This document shows, piece by piece, positions 17,488-25,901 of a stretch of 64,000 bases of DNA. Below the pieces are notes generated by a model that searched no databases, was not told the origin of the DNA, and saw only the letters and a program-made list of their open reading frames with translations. Both the position numbers and the translations under genes were made by a program. Source of the DNA: Clostridia bacterium. GTDB taxonomy: Bacteria; Bacillota; Clostridia; Lachnospirales; Lachnospiraceae. The DNA lies in the NCBI GenBank assembly GCA_910575245.1, contig CAJTEN010000009.1, positions 24,419-88,418 on the forward strand. The letters run 5' to 3'. Within the stretch, counting starts at the first letter, position 1. Each line of letters starts with the position of its first letter.

Positions 17488-17533
17488 AAAGAGTGCAGGG
17501 TCCTGATGATTCGGTAAGGATTCTGCACTCTTT
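17488..17533 (+). terminator. Terminator after thyA-folA
   Basis: AAAGAGTGCAG pairs with CTGCACTCTTT around a 24-base loop, ending in TTTAG. It lies 8 bp after the folA stop. Confidence 0.65.
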
Positions 17534-17766
17534 AGTTATGGCTCTTTTAGCCGGTCAGGTCCGGTGAGAGTGCTTTCGCTTCGTTTCCTTAAAATAGTAT
17601 AGTCTTTCTTTTCATGTTATGGAATATATTAAATACAATATATATCATCATAAGGCAGGCCATTGTGTGGAATTCTGCTTTTGGAGGGTTATCCGGATGG
17701 GCTTGTTTACCTGATTAATGTGCCGGTGGAAACGGCAGCGGACAGATTGAAGAAGTGAGGGAAACT

Positions 17767-18519
17767 ATGAGGGATAAGATAATCACGGAAAACTTGAACT
17801 TGTGGTATGGGACCGCCCATGCCCTGAAAAATATCAATCTTTCTTTTCCGGAGAGGAGGATCAGTGCACTGATCGGTCCTTCAGGGTGTGGGAAGTCCAC
17901 ATATTTAAAGACGCTGAACCGCATGAACGATCTGGTGGAGGGATGCCGCATGGAAGGAAAGGTTCTGCTTTCAGGGATTGATATCTACAAGGATATAGAT
18001 GTCAATCGGTTACGCAAACATGTGGGAATGGTATTCCAGAAACCGAACCCCTTCCCTATGAGCATTTATGATAATATTGCTTATGGGCCGCGGATCCATG
18101 GTATCAGGTCGAAGGGAAAGCTGGATGAGATCGTGGAGAGGTCGCTGACCCAGGCGGCGATCTGGGAGGAATGTAAGGACAGATTGAAAAGAAGCGCGCT
18201 GGGATTGAGCGGCGGACAGCAGCAGAGACTGTGTATTGCCCGTGCATTGGCGGTAGAGCCGGAAGTGCTTCTCATGGATGAACCTACCTCTGCTCTGGAT
18301 CCGGTTTCCACATCCAAAATCGAGGATTTGGCCATGGAGCTTAAGAGGAACTATACGATTATCATGGTCACACATAATATGCAGCAGGCAGTGAGGATCG
18401 CTGACAGGACGGCATTTTTCCTGAGAGGCGAAGTGATAGAATATAATGATACCGCGAGGATGTTTGCATCGCCGTCCGACAAGAGGACAGGGGATTATAT
18501 CGCAGGAAAGTTCGGATAA
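17767..18519 (+). CDS. pstB: Phosphate-type ABC transporter ATPase, orphan
   Basis: From ATG 17767 (GTGAGGGA ahead) the protein has 250 residues. It shows Walker [13 protein letters not shown], the PstB-specific stretch [32 protein letters not shown] with the Q-loop, signature [16 protein letters not shown], Walker [14 protein letters not shown] and the switch His in MVTHNMQQA. This is PstB, which powers phosphate import with PstSCA. No pstS, pstC, pstA or phoU is nearby. A short in-frame remnant upstream (ending DRLKK at 17759) looks coding but I cannot name it, so part of an operon may have been lost here. Confidence 0.85.
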   Translation: MRDKIITENLNLWYGTAHALKNINLSFPERRISALIGPSGCGKSTYLKTLNRMNDLVEGCRMEGKVLLSGIDIYKDIDVNRLRKHVGMVFQKPNPFPMSIYDNIAYGPRIHGIRSKGKLDEIVERSLTQAAIWEECKDRLKRSALGLSGGQQQRLCIARALAVEPEVLLMDEPTSALDPVSTSKIEDLAMELKRNYTIIMVTHNMQQAVRIADRTAFFLRGEVIEYNDTARMFASPSDKRTGDYIAGKFG

Positions 18520-18540
18520 TAAATGGTAACAGGAAAGCAG

Positions 18541-18718
18541 CAGGCTGAACCAATGTCGTTAAGTTAAGCCGGACGCGCTTTCGCTCAGTTCCAAACGCAG
18601 CGGTACTAAATTCGTGGAAAACCTCATTAAGTACCGGCGTTTTCCAATGATCCTAAGGAGAATCCTATCATATCAGACGCTGTGTATAGACTTAACTTAA
18701 TGACATTGCAGGCTGAAC
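18541..18718. mobile_element. 158-bp MITE (family B) with a 10-bp target duplication
   Basis: The element is 18551-18708. Its ends CAATGTCGTTAAGTTAAG and (inverted) CAATGTCATTAAGTTAAG match at 17 of 18 positions. The direct repeat CAGGCTGAAC stands on both sides at 18541-18550 and 18709-18718. Inside is a second hairpin around CGGTACT/AGTACCG. It codes for nothing. It fills most of the gap between pstB and ilvE, and the remaining 190 bp before ilvE show no further structure. Confidence 0.8.
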
Positions 18719-18910
18719 AGTTACGGAATATTTCAGGAATATAGCATATGACTTGACTTTTGGGGATAAAAGTATAATATAAATATGGGATGTGAATTAA
18801 GTGTGGGAGCGTTGTAAATTGCATACAGAGACGGGATGTGGGAAAGGCGTCAGCATGCCGGCGGCGGTCTGCAGAACGTGGGGGAAGAGCGCTTCGGAAC
18901 GGAGGAGAAG

Positions 18911-19936
18911 ATGGATAAGAAGAATATCGACTGGGCGAATCTCGGGTTCGGTTATCAGGAGACGGACAAGAGATTTGTGGCGAATTACAGGAATGGCGCA
19001 TGGGATGAGGGAGAACTGACATCCGATGCGAATATTGTGATAAGTGAGTGTGCCGGGGTGCTTCAGTATGCACAGACCTGTTTTGAGGGAATGAAGGCAT
19101 ATACGACAGAGGACGGCCATATCGTGACTTTCCGTCCGGATCTGAACGCACAGCGTATGGAAGACACTTGTAAGAGACTGGAGATGCCGGTATTTCCGAA
19201 GGACAGATTTATCCAGGCGGTGGTTGATACGGTGGCAGCCAATGCAGCTTATGTGCCGCCTTATGGTTCTGGCGCTACGTTGTATATTCGTCCTTATATG
19301 TTTGCAAGCTCCGCAGTGATCGGTGTGAGTCCGGCTGAGGAATATCAGTTCAGAGTATTTACTACGCCGGTTGGCCCGTATTTTAAAGGCGGGGTGAAGC
19401 CTCTTACTCTCAAAGTGAGTGATTTCGACAGGGCAGCGCCACATGGTACAGGCCATATCAAGGCGGGACTGAATTATGCCATGAGCCTTCATGCCATTGT
19501 GACGGCGCATGAAGAAGGCTATGATGAGAATATGTATTTGGATGCGGCTACCAGGACGAAGGTTGAGGAGACAGGCGGCGCCAATTTCCTGTTTGTGACG
19601 AAGGATAACAAGGTCGTGACGCCGAAGTCCGACAGCATCCTTCCTTCTATTACGAGACGTTCCCTGATGGTGGTTGCGAAGGATTATCTTGGGCTGGAAG
19701 TAGAAGAGCGGGAGATTCCGATTGAAGAGGTTGCAGAATTCGCAGAGTGTGGTCTGTGCGGAACGGCGGCAGTTATTTCTCCGGTAGGCAGGATCGTGGA
19801 TCACGGCAGGGAGATTGCTTTTCCCAGCGGCATGAGTGAGATGGGGCCTGTTACGAAGAAGCTGTATGATACCCTGACAGGAATTCAGATGGGACGCATC
19901 GAGGCGCCTGAAGGGTGGATTTATGTGATCAGGTAG
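18911..19936 (+). CDS. ilvE: Branched-chain amino acid aminotransferase
   Basis: The 341-residue protein (ATG 18911, behind GGAGGAG) is a fold-type IV PLP enzyme. It shows FEGMKAYTTEDG, VTFRPDLNAQRM, IRPYMFASS, the PLP-lysine region GTGHIKAGLNYAMSL, the glutamate region KVEETGGANFLFV and the phosphate-binding GLCGTAAVISPVG. It moves the amino group between branched-chain amino acids and 2-oxoglutarate. I looked for a T-box leader in the 190 bp upstream and saw none. It is a single gene, followed by a terminator-like hairpin. Confidence 0.92.
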   Translation: MDKKNIDWANLGFGYQETDKRFVANYRNGAWDEGELTSDANIVISECAGVLQYAQTCFEGMKAYTTEDGHIVTFRPDLNAQRMEDTCKRLEMPVFPKDRFIQAVVDTVAANAAYVPPYGSGATLYIRPYMFASSAVIGVSPAEEYQFRVFTTPVGPYFKGGVKPLTLKVSDFDRAAPHGTGHIKAGLNYAMSLHAIVTAHEEGYDENMYLDAATRTKVEETGGANFLFVTKDNKVVTPKSDSILPSITRRSLMVVAKDYLGLEVEEREIPIEEVAEFAECGLCGTAAVISPVGRIVDHGREIAFPSGMSEMGPVTKKLYDTLTGIQMGRIEAPEGWIYVIR

Positions 19937-19984
19937 ATAGGTTCATAGCTTTTATAATGTAGAAGAGTACAAAACAGCGGTAAT

Positions 19985-20028
19985 GGGGATTAGGTTAGAG
20001 TGCTATGGCATGAGATTTAATCCCTTTT
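19985..20028 (+). terminator. Terminator after ilvE
   Basis: GGGATTA pairs with TAATCCC around a 26-base loop and is followed by TTTTA. Modest stem. Confidence 0.5.
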
Positions 20029-20116
20029 ATATTCGCTTTTGTGTCCGTGCAGACAGGATACAGATCAACGTGATAATATTTCGGTTTTTATATACAGGGA
20101 AGGAGCAGGGAAGAAT

Positions 20117-20869
20117 ATGAATACCATTCGGGAACAATATCCGTATTTATACGAGACACATCTGCACACATCGGAATCCAGCGCCTGTGCAGTAAGTCCG
20201 GGAGCATACATGGCAAGAGCCTGTAAAGAATATGGATATGCGGGCATTTTCGTAACGGATCATAATTGGGGCGGCAATACTGCTACGGACAGGAATCTGC
20301 CCTGGGAAGAGTGGGTGGATACTTTTGAGCAGGGGTATCTGCAGGCTGCGCAAGAGGGAGCCAGGATCGGACTGGACGTATTCTTTGGCTATGAAGCCGG
20401 ATATCAGGGGACAGAGTTTCTCATCTATGGTGTGGATGCGGCATGGCTGAAAGCCCATCCGCAGATTCAGTATGCCACAGTGGAGGAACAGTACCGGCTG
20501 GTACATGAGGCAGGCGGGCTGGTGGTTCATGCGCACCCCTTCCGGGCAGCGAATTATATTCCTGAAATACGTCTTTACCCGGAATGGGTGGACGGTGTGG
20601 AAGGGATTAATGCTACCCATTCCAATTCCAGGAGCATGACGCACAACAGCGCTGGTTTCGATAAAAAGGCGATCGCCTATGCCGGAGAACACGGTCTTCC
20701 CATTACGGCCGGTTCGGATATACATAGTACGGATTTATTTGGCGGAGGGGTCGCCTTTCGGAGGAAAATAATCTCGGCGCGGGATTACGCGCAGGCGGTC
20801 ATAAACGGAGAGGATTATATCCTGACCAACGGGGAAGTATGGTATGATAAATTTGGGAATATTATATAG
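20117..20869 (+). CDS. PHP-domain phosphoesterase-like protein
   Basis: The 250-residue protein (ATG 20117, behind AGGGAAG) has the metal-binding pattern of the PHP superfamily: ETHLHTSESS at the N-terminus, VTDHNW, GYEAG (Glu ligand), VVHAHPFR and AGSDIHS near the end. Proteins of this size hydrolyse phosphoester or nucleotide substrates in the cytoplasm with two or three metal ions, and the specific substrate cannot be told. It is followed 49 bp later by the foldase lipoprotein gene. Confidence 0.8.
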   Translation: MNTIREQYPYLYETHLHTSESSACAVSPGAYMARACKEYGYAGIFVTDHNWGGNTATDRNLPWEEWVDTFEQGYLQAAQEGARIGLDVFFGYEAGYQGTEFLIYGVDAAWLKAHPQIQYATVEEQYRLVHEAGGLVVHAHPFRAANYIPEIRLYPEWVDGVEGINATHSNSRSMTHNSAGFDKKAIAYAGEHGLPITAGSDIHSTDLFGGGVAFRRKIISARDYAQAVINGEDYILTNGEVWYDKFGNII

Positions 20870-20918
20870 GGGAAGAGATTTGCATGTATGGGTATTAGCA
20901 CAGAAAGAGCAGTGATAT

Positions 20919-21992
20919 ATGAAGAAAAGAAGAATAAAATGTATGGCAGCAGTTCTGCTGGCAGCAGGTTTGTGCCTGGGATGTCTGGCAGGGTGCGGCA
21001 GCGGGAACAGTTTTGGCGCCAAGGTAGTTCTTACCACCGGATTTGATAAGAATGAGATTTTCCGTATTGAGACAAGCAGCTGCTCCCTGCCGGAGATTAT
21101 GGTCTATCTGACGAATATACAGAATCGGTATGAGAGTGTCTACGGGACAGAGATATGGAGTACGAATGTGGACGGCGTGACACTGGAACAGAATGTGAAA
21201 GATATTGCATTGGCACAGATCGCACGGATTAAGACGATGAATCTGATGGCAGAGCGCTATCAGGTCGAATTGAGTAAGGAGGAGAAGGCGCAGGTAGAGA
21301 ATGCTGCCAACGCGTATTACGGTTCGCTCAATGATGTCGAGATCGAGAAGATGGGGATTTCCAAGAAGACAATAGGGAATCTGTACACGGAGTTTGCCCT
21401 GGCTGAGAAGGTATATCAGTACACGATCAAGGATATTAATCCTGAGATCAGTGATGATGAGGCCAGGACGATCACGGTACAGCATGTTCTGATCAGGACG
21501 TATGCGCTTGACGGCACCGGCAGGAAGGTAGAATACACAGAGCAGGCGAAGCAGGAGGCTTATAAAGAGGCCTGTGAAGTACTGCGGCTGGCAGAAGAGG
21601 GAGAAGATTTCGATGAGCTGATCCGCCGCTACAGCGAGGATGACAGAAGTACTTATTCTTTCGGTAAAGGAGAGATGGATGAGGCATTTGAGAATGCGGC
21701 TTTCAATCTGGGTAAGGATGAGATCAGTGACGTGGTGGAGACAGAATTTGGTTATCACATTATTAAATGCCTTAACACTTTCGATAAGGATGAGACGGAT
21801 GCAAATAAGATCAAGATTGTAGACCAGAGACGCGCAGAAGCGTTCGGGCAGGAGTATGATGCTTATGTAGAGACACTGACAAGAAATCTGAATGAGGAGC
21901 TTTGGAACAGCGTTGGCTTCATACATGACGAGAATGTGAAGACGATGGATTTCTTTGATGTGTATTCTGAGTATTTTAAGGAGAATGCATAA
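20919..21992 (+). CDS. PrsA-like peptidyl-prolyl isomerase lipoprotein
   Basis: The 357-residue protein has a signal peptide and lipobox LAGC with Cys26, a SurA-like helical N-domain (residues about 40-150), and a parvulin domain starting ITVQHVLIRTY and containing FDELIRRYSEDDRS, FGKGEMDEAFENAAF and VVETEFGYHIIKC. It should sit on the outer face of the cytoplasmic membrane and help exported proteins fold. The family includes PrsA. The layout matches at usual length. A hairpin TTCCAGG/CCTGGAA follows the stop without a T-run. Confidence 0.85.
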   Translation: MKKRRIKCMAAVLLAAGLCLGCLAGCGSGNSFGAKVVLTTGFDKNEIFRIETSSCSLPEIMVYLTNIQNRYESVYGTEIWSTNVDGVTLEQNVKDIALAQIARIKTMNLMAERYQVELSKEEKAQVENAANAYYGSLNDVEIEKMGISKKTIGNLYTEFALAEKVYQYTIKDINPEISDDEARTITVQHVLIRTYALDGTGRKVEYTEQAKQEAYKEACEVLRLAEEGEDFDELIRRYSEDDRSTYSFGKGEMDEAFENAAFNLGKDEISDVVETEFGYHIIKCLNTFDKDETDANKIKIVDQRRAEAFGQEYDAYVETLTRNLNEELWNSVGFIHDENVKTMDFFDVYSEYFKENA

Positions 21993-22094
21993 AGCGTACA
22001 GGTTCCAGGCCGGTACCTGGAAGGATCAGGAACGAGTTTAGAAAAAGTTTAGAAATATGGAAAACCGCATATATACAATAAAAAACGGAAATTA

Positions 22095-22157
22095 TTAGCA
22101 CTCGATAAGGATGAGTGCTAATTTTTTCTTGACTTCTTGATTCCGGCGTATTAAACT
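22095..22157 (+). promoter_or_regulatory. CIRCE operator (HrcA site) and promoter of htpG
   Basis: TTAGCACTC-N9-GAGTGCTAA at 22095-22121 is a perfect CIRCE, the site bound by the heat-shock repressor HrcA. Directly downstream TTGACT (22129-22134) and TAAACT (22152-22157) with 17 bp spacing form a promoter. The operator therefore lies just upstream of the -35 box. The leader to the htpG ATG is about 115 nt. Confidence 0.9.
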
Positions 22158-22275
22158 ATCTAGCAGATAAAGAAAGTCAGAAGATCAGTGGCTTAAGACA
22201 ATTTGTGTCAATTGATGGGTGCTGTGCGTCAGATGTGCGGCAGATTTTTTTAGGAATGGAAAGGAACGTGAGAAA

Positions 22276-24429
22276 ATGGCAGCAAAACATGGCAATTTAT
22301 CAATCAACAGCGACAATATTTTCCCGATCATCAAGAAGTGGTTGTACTCCGACCATGATATCTTTTTCAGAGAGTTGATCTCTAACGGATGTGATGCGAT
22401 CACGAAATTGAAGAAGCTGGATATGATGGGAGAATATACCTTGCCGGATGGGTATAAGGCTAAGATACAGGTTATTGTGAATCCGGAAGAGAAGACACTT
22501 AAGTTTATCGATAACGGTATCGGTATGACGGCAGATGAAGTGGAGGAGTACATCAATCAGATCGCTTTCTCCGGCGCTACGGATTTCATCGAGAAGTATA
22601 AGGATAAGGCGAACGAGGATCAGATTATCGGACATTTCGGCCTGGGCTTCTATTCGGCGTTCATGGTGGCCGATGAGGTGCATATCGACTCTCTGTCCTG
22701 GCAGGAAGGTGCACAGGCCGTACACTGGGAGTGTGACGGCGGCACAGAGTTTGACATGGAAGAGGGAACCAGGACGGAAATAGGCACAGAGATCACACTT
22801 AAGATCAATGAGGATTGCCTGGAGTTCTGTAACGAATATAAGGCGAGAGAGGTTATTAAGAAGTATTGCTCCTTCATGCCTACAGAAATCTATCTGTCCA
22901 AGGCGAATACCACGGAGACACAGATCATTAAGGAAGATGAGAAACTGGATACGGACGAAGTGGTAGAGGAGATCAAGAAGGAGAAGGAAGAGGACGGGCA
23001 GAAAGTAAAGATTAAGAAGCGTCCGGAGCTTCTTAATGAGACACAGCCTCTTTGGACGAAACACCCGAACGAGTGTACCAGAGAAGAATATCTGGAGTTT
23101 TACCGCAAGGTATTCCAGGATTATAAGGAACCTTTGTTCTGGATCCACCTGAATATGGATTATCCTTTTAACATGAAAGGAATTCTTTACTTCCCGAAGA
23201 TTAATATGGAATATGAGTCCATCGAAGGAACGATCAAGTTATATAACAATCAGGTATTTATTGCGGATAATATCAAGGAAGTCATTCCGGAGTTCCTGCT
23301 TCTATTGAAGGGTGTGATTGACTGTCCTGACCTGCCGTTAAATGTGTCCAGAAGCGCACTGCAGAACGACGGGTTTGTCAAGAAGATCAGCGAGTATATC
23401 ACCAAGAAGGTGGCAGACAAGCTTTCAGGCATGTGTAAGACTGAGAAGGAAGAATATGAGAAATACTGGGATGATATCAGCCCGTTTATCAAGTTTGGCT
23501 GCCTGAAGGATGACAAGTTCTGTGAGAAGATGACAGACTATATTCTCTTTAAGAATCTGGACGGCGTATATCTGACTCTGCCGGAGTGTCTGGAAGTTAA
23601 CAAAGTGGATCCGGATGAAGTGAAAGACGGCGAGGATGGTGAGAAGGCAGAAGACAAGGCAGCTGCTGAGGGTGAAGAGAAAGACGGGGCAGCTGATGAG
23701 AACAGCAAAGAAACAGAGGCAGCTGCAGTTGATGAGAATGGTGAGAAAGTAGAAGCCGAAATCGTCGATGAATCTGAAGACGAGGAAGAGCCTGAAGAGG
23801 CTGAGGATGAGAAGAAAGAGAAAGTCATCTACTATGTGACGGACGAGAAACAGCAGAGCCAGTATATCAATATGTTCAAGGCGGCCAAGATGGATGCTGT
23901 GATTCTTTCCCATAATATCGACCAGCCTTTCGTATCCCAGCTGGAAGCAAAGAATGAGGGAATTAAGTTCCAGCGGATCGATGCGGACCTGACGGATGTA
24001 TTCAAGGCCAAGACATCCAAGAAGGCTGAGAAAGAGATGGAGAAGCAGGCGGAAGAAGTTACGGAACTGATGAAGAAGGTTCTTAAGAAAGATGCTATCA
24101 AGATCAAGATTGAGAGGTTGAAAAATAAGAAGATTTCTTCCATGATCACATTGTCCGAGGAATCCCGCAGAATGCAGGATATGATGAAGATGTATGCTAT
24201 GAACGGAATGGACATGGGTGCATTCGGCAAGGAAGGCGAGACACTGATCCTGAATGCAAACCATCCACTGGTACAGTATGTGCTGGAGCATCAGGACGGC
24301 GAGAATGTGAAGATGATCTGCGAGCAGCTCTACGATCTGGCACTGCTGCAGCAGGCGCCGCTTGAGCCGGAGGCAATGACGAAGTTTGTGGCTAGAAGCA
24401 ATGAGATCATGATGTTGCTGACGAAATAG
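22276..24429 (+). CDS. htpG: HtpG (Hsp90) chaperone with an extra acidic segment
   Basis: The 717-residue protein starts at ATG 22276 (AAAGGAACGTGAGAAA ahead). The N-terminal GHKL ATPase domain shows ELISNGCDAITK, DNGIGM and GHFGLGFYSAFMV. The middle domain has the catalytic-Arg segment LPLNVSRSALQND. A dimerisation domain follows. Residues about 450-515 are an insertion almost entirely of Glu, Asp, Ala and Lys placed before VIYYVTDEKQQSQY. Such a charged stretch is absent from E. coli HtpG and resembles the charged linkers of eukaryotic Hsp90, though at a different place. The CIRCE upstream implies HrcA control. Confidence 0.92.
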   Translation: MAAKHGNLSINSDNIFPIIKKWLYSDHDIFFRELISNGCDAITKLKKLDMMGEYTLPDGYKAKIQVIVNPEEKTLKFIDNGIGMTADEVEEYINQIAFSGATDFIEKYKDKANEDQIIGHFGLGFYSAFMVADEVHIDSLSWQEGAQAVHWECDGGTEFDMEEGTRTEIGTEITLKINEDCLEFCNEYKAREVIKKYCSFMPTEIYLSKANTTETQIIKEDEKLDTDEVVEEIKKEKEEDGQKVKIKKRPELLNETQPLWTKHPNECTREEYLEFYRKVFQDYKEPLFWIHLNMDYPFNMKGILYFPKINMEYESIEGTIKLYNNQVFIADNIKEVIPEFLLLLKGVIDCPDLPLNVSRSALQNDGFVKKISEYITKKVADKLSGMCKTEKEEYEKYWDDISPFIKFGCLKDDKFCEKMTDYILFKNLDGVYLTLPECLEVNKVDPDEVKDGEDGEKAEDKAAAEGEEKDGAADENSKETEAAAVDENGEKVEAEIVDESEDEEEPEEAEDEKKEKVIYYVTDEKQQSQYINMFKAAKMDAVILSHNIDQPFVSQLEAKNEGIKFQRIDADLTDVFKAKTSKKAEKEMEKQAEEVTELMKKVLKKDAIKIKIERLKNKKISSMITLSEESRRMQDMMKMYAMNGMDMGAFGKEGETLILNANHPLVQYVLEHQDGENVKMICEQLYDLALLQQAPLEPEAMTKFVARSNEIMMLLTK

Positions 24430-24475
24430 AATATGGATATTATGTAAACCAATTTGCATCATGACAGTATAAAAA

Positions 24476-24514
24476 GATCAGGAGAGGCTCGGTTCGGGTC
24501 GCTCCTGATTTTCT
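24476..24514 (+). terminator. Terminator after htpG
   Basis: ATCAGGAG pairs with CTCCTGAT around a 17-base loop, then TTTCTTG. It lies between the convergent htpG and the gene ending at 24540. Confidence 0.7.
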
Positions 24515-24539
24515 TGTATTTACGGTAAAAATTAAGGGA

Positions 24540-25808
24540 TCAGGTGCCGGGTTCTGCAATCCTGCTTACTCCAACATAAATCTCCGAAATCTTATACCAG
24601 GTCGGATAATCCACGATGCCGGACTGGGGCAGGTTGAATACTTGCTGGAATACCCGCACGGCATCGGCTGTCCGTGAGCCGTAGATTCCGTCGGCTGTAA
24701 TTCTGGGAATGGCAGGATAATTCTGGGCGATCCGGTTCAGCTGCTGCTGGACCTGCAGTACCTTATCACCCGAAGCGCCGATGTTTAAGTTGTATCCCGG
24801 CCAGGAGGAGGGTACGCCGGATACGGCCACTGCCGTGTTGATATACATATCGTTGCCGTAGTAATAGCGTATGATCTCTATGGGGGTATATCCTTCATCG
24901 CCCAGATATTTGGAACCCCATTGGCTCAGGCCGTCGCAGGTCACGTTCCGGCCGTCACAGTAGGAAGTAAAGATAGGCTGACGCACACCGGGGCGGGAGA
25001 GAAAGTTGGCGAAGATGGAATCAACCAGCCGGTCAACATTGGAATAGATATTTCTTCCGTGGATCCATTTCTGGTCATAGGCGGTGGAAGAAGTGATAGT
25101 AAAATTATAGCCGCGGTTTCTGTACCACTCTGTATAAACACGGTTTAGCGTAAAGGACATAATAGCCAGTGTGTTGGCGTAGATGGCGCTTTCCGGCCAG
25201 GTGGCATAGATCTCCGAGGAGACTACGTTCTTGATGTAATCCCGATAGCGTACATAGTAGTTGGCTGCGGTGGAATCGGAGGGAACACCGTCATGAACGA
25301 TGATATATTCCGGAATGACAACGCGGCTTAAGACGATCTCGCCTGATTCATCCATGGGTTTGATCTCATCTTCCGGGATCTTGGGCGGATAGTCTCCGTA
25401 GAGCGTATGATCCGGGATTACGATTGTCTCCGAATCCTCCTGGGACATTTCTGTGGGAATCATCTCGATATTCTGTATGGCCGTGACATCCGGCAGTACC
25501 TCCACGCCGGAGACGGTAACAGATTCATAGCCCGGTGCGGTAACCGTCAGGGTATATTCCGAATAGGGCATAGGGGAATTTGGTGTCAGACTGTATTCCA
25601 AAGGCGGGGCATCAAGAGACACGGTGTCCGACTGGCCGGAGGAATCTGTAGTCAGTGTTTCCAGGGTGCTGTCCGGTTCACCGGTATAGGAAATCGTTAT
25701 GCTGGCATTCTGAATCGGAATCAGGCCTACAGTGGCAGTCACGTTTATCTTCAACTGTCCCTGATCGACGTTTTCCGTCTGCATGCTTTTTAAAACAGGC
25801 TCTTCCAT
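24540..25808 (-). CDS. SpoIID-like/peptidoglycan-binding fusion protein
   Basis: The 422-residue protein has three parts. Residues about 15-120 are a carboxypeptidase-regulatory-like beta domain (GQLKINVTATVGLIPIQNASITISYTG, YTLTVTAPGYESVTVSGVEV). About 190-330 are a SpoIID-like domain (YIKNVVSSEIYATWPESAIYANTLAIMSFTLNRVY, YCDGRNVTCDGLSQWGS). About 350-415 are a PG_binding_1 domain (GASGDKVLQVQQQLN, TADGIYGSRTADAVRVFQQ). No signal peptide or membrane helix is visible, which is odd for a wall-acting protein and would fit action inside a sporangium or a cytoplasmic role. The gene stands alone, divergent from the large operon at 25902. Confidence 0.7.
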   Translation of the reverse strand: MEEPVLKSMQTENVDQGQLKINVTATVGLIPIQNASITISYTGEPDSTLETLTTDSSGQSDTVSLDAPPLEYSLTPNSPMPYSEYTLTVTAPGYESVTVSGVEVLPDVTAIQNIEMIPTEMSQEDSETIVIPDHTLYGDYPPKIPEDEIKPMDESGEIVLSRVVIPEYIIVHDGVPSDSTAANYYVRYRDYIKNVVSSEIYATWPESAIYANTLAIMSFTLNRVYTEWYRNRGYNFTITSSTAYDQKWIHGRNIYSNVDRLVDSIFANFLSRPGVRQPIFTSYCDGRNVTCDGLSQWGSKYLGDEGYTPIEIIRYYYGNDMYINTAVAVSGVPSSWPGYNLNIGASGDKVLQVQQQLNRIAQNYPAIPRITADGIYGSRTADAVRVFQQVFNLPQSGIVDYPTWYKISEIYVGVSRIAEPGT

Positions 25809-25861
25809 AAAAATACCTCTGGTATTTGCTTTCTAATATACTATGCGTATCAGTTTTTTTG

Positions 25862-25891
25862 TTGCACATACTACCTTGGCGATGGTATAAT
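25862..25891 (+). promoter_or_regulatory. Strong sigma-A promoter of the Hsp70-like operon
   Basis: TTGCAC (25862-25867) and TATAAT (25886-25891) stand 18 bp apart. Transcription should begin near 25898, only about four bases before the ATG at 25902, so that start would be leaderless. GTG 25926 in the same frame has a weak GGAAAGG 14 bp upstream and is the alternative start. Confidence 0.7.
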
Positions 25892-25901
25892 TTGAATAAC
25901 T

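Noticed and set aside
18719..18910. T-box leader upstream of ilvE
   Set aside because: No T-box consensus, specifier hairpin or antiterminator pair is visible. The upstream space is mostly MITE B.
23425..24462. 345-codon minus-strand frame over htpG
   Set aside because: Antisense to conserved htpG sequence. It is a Leu/Ile-rich artefact of GAN codons read backwards.
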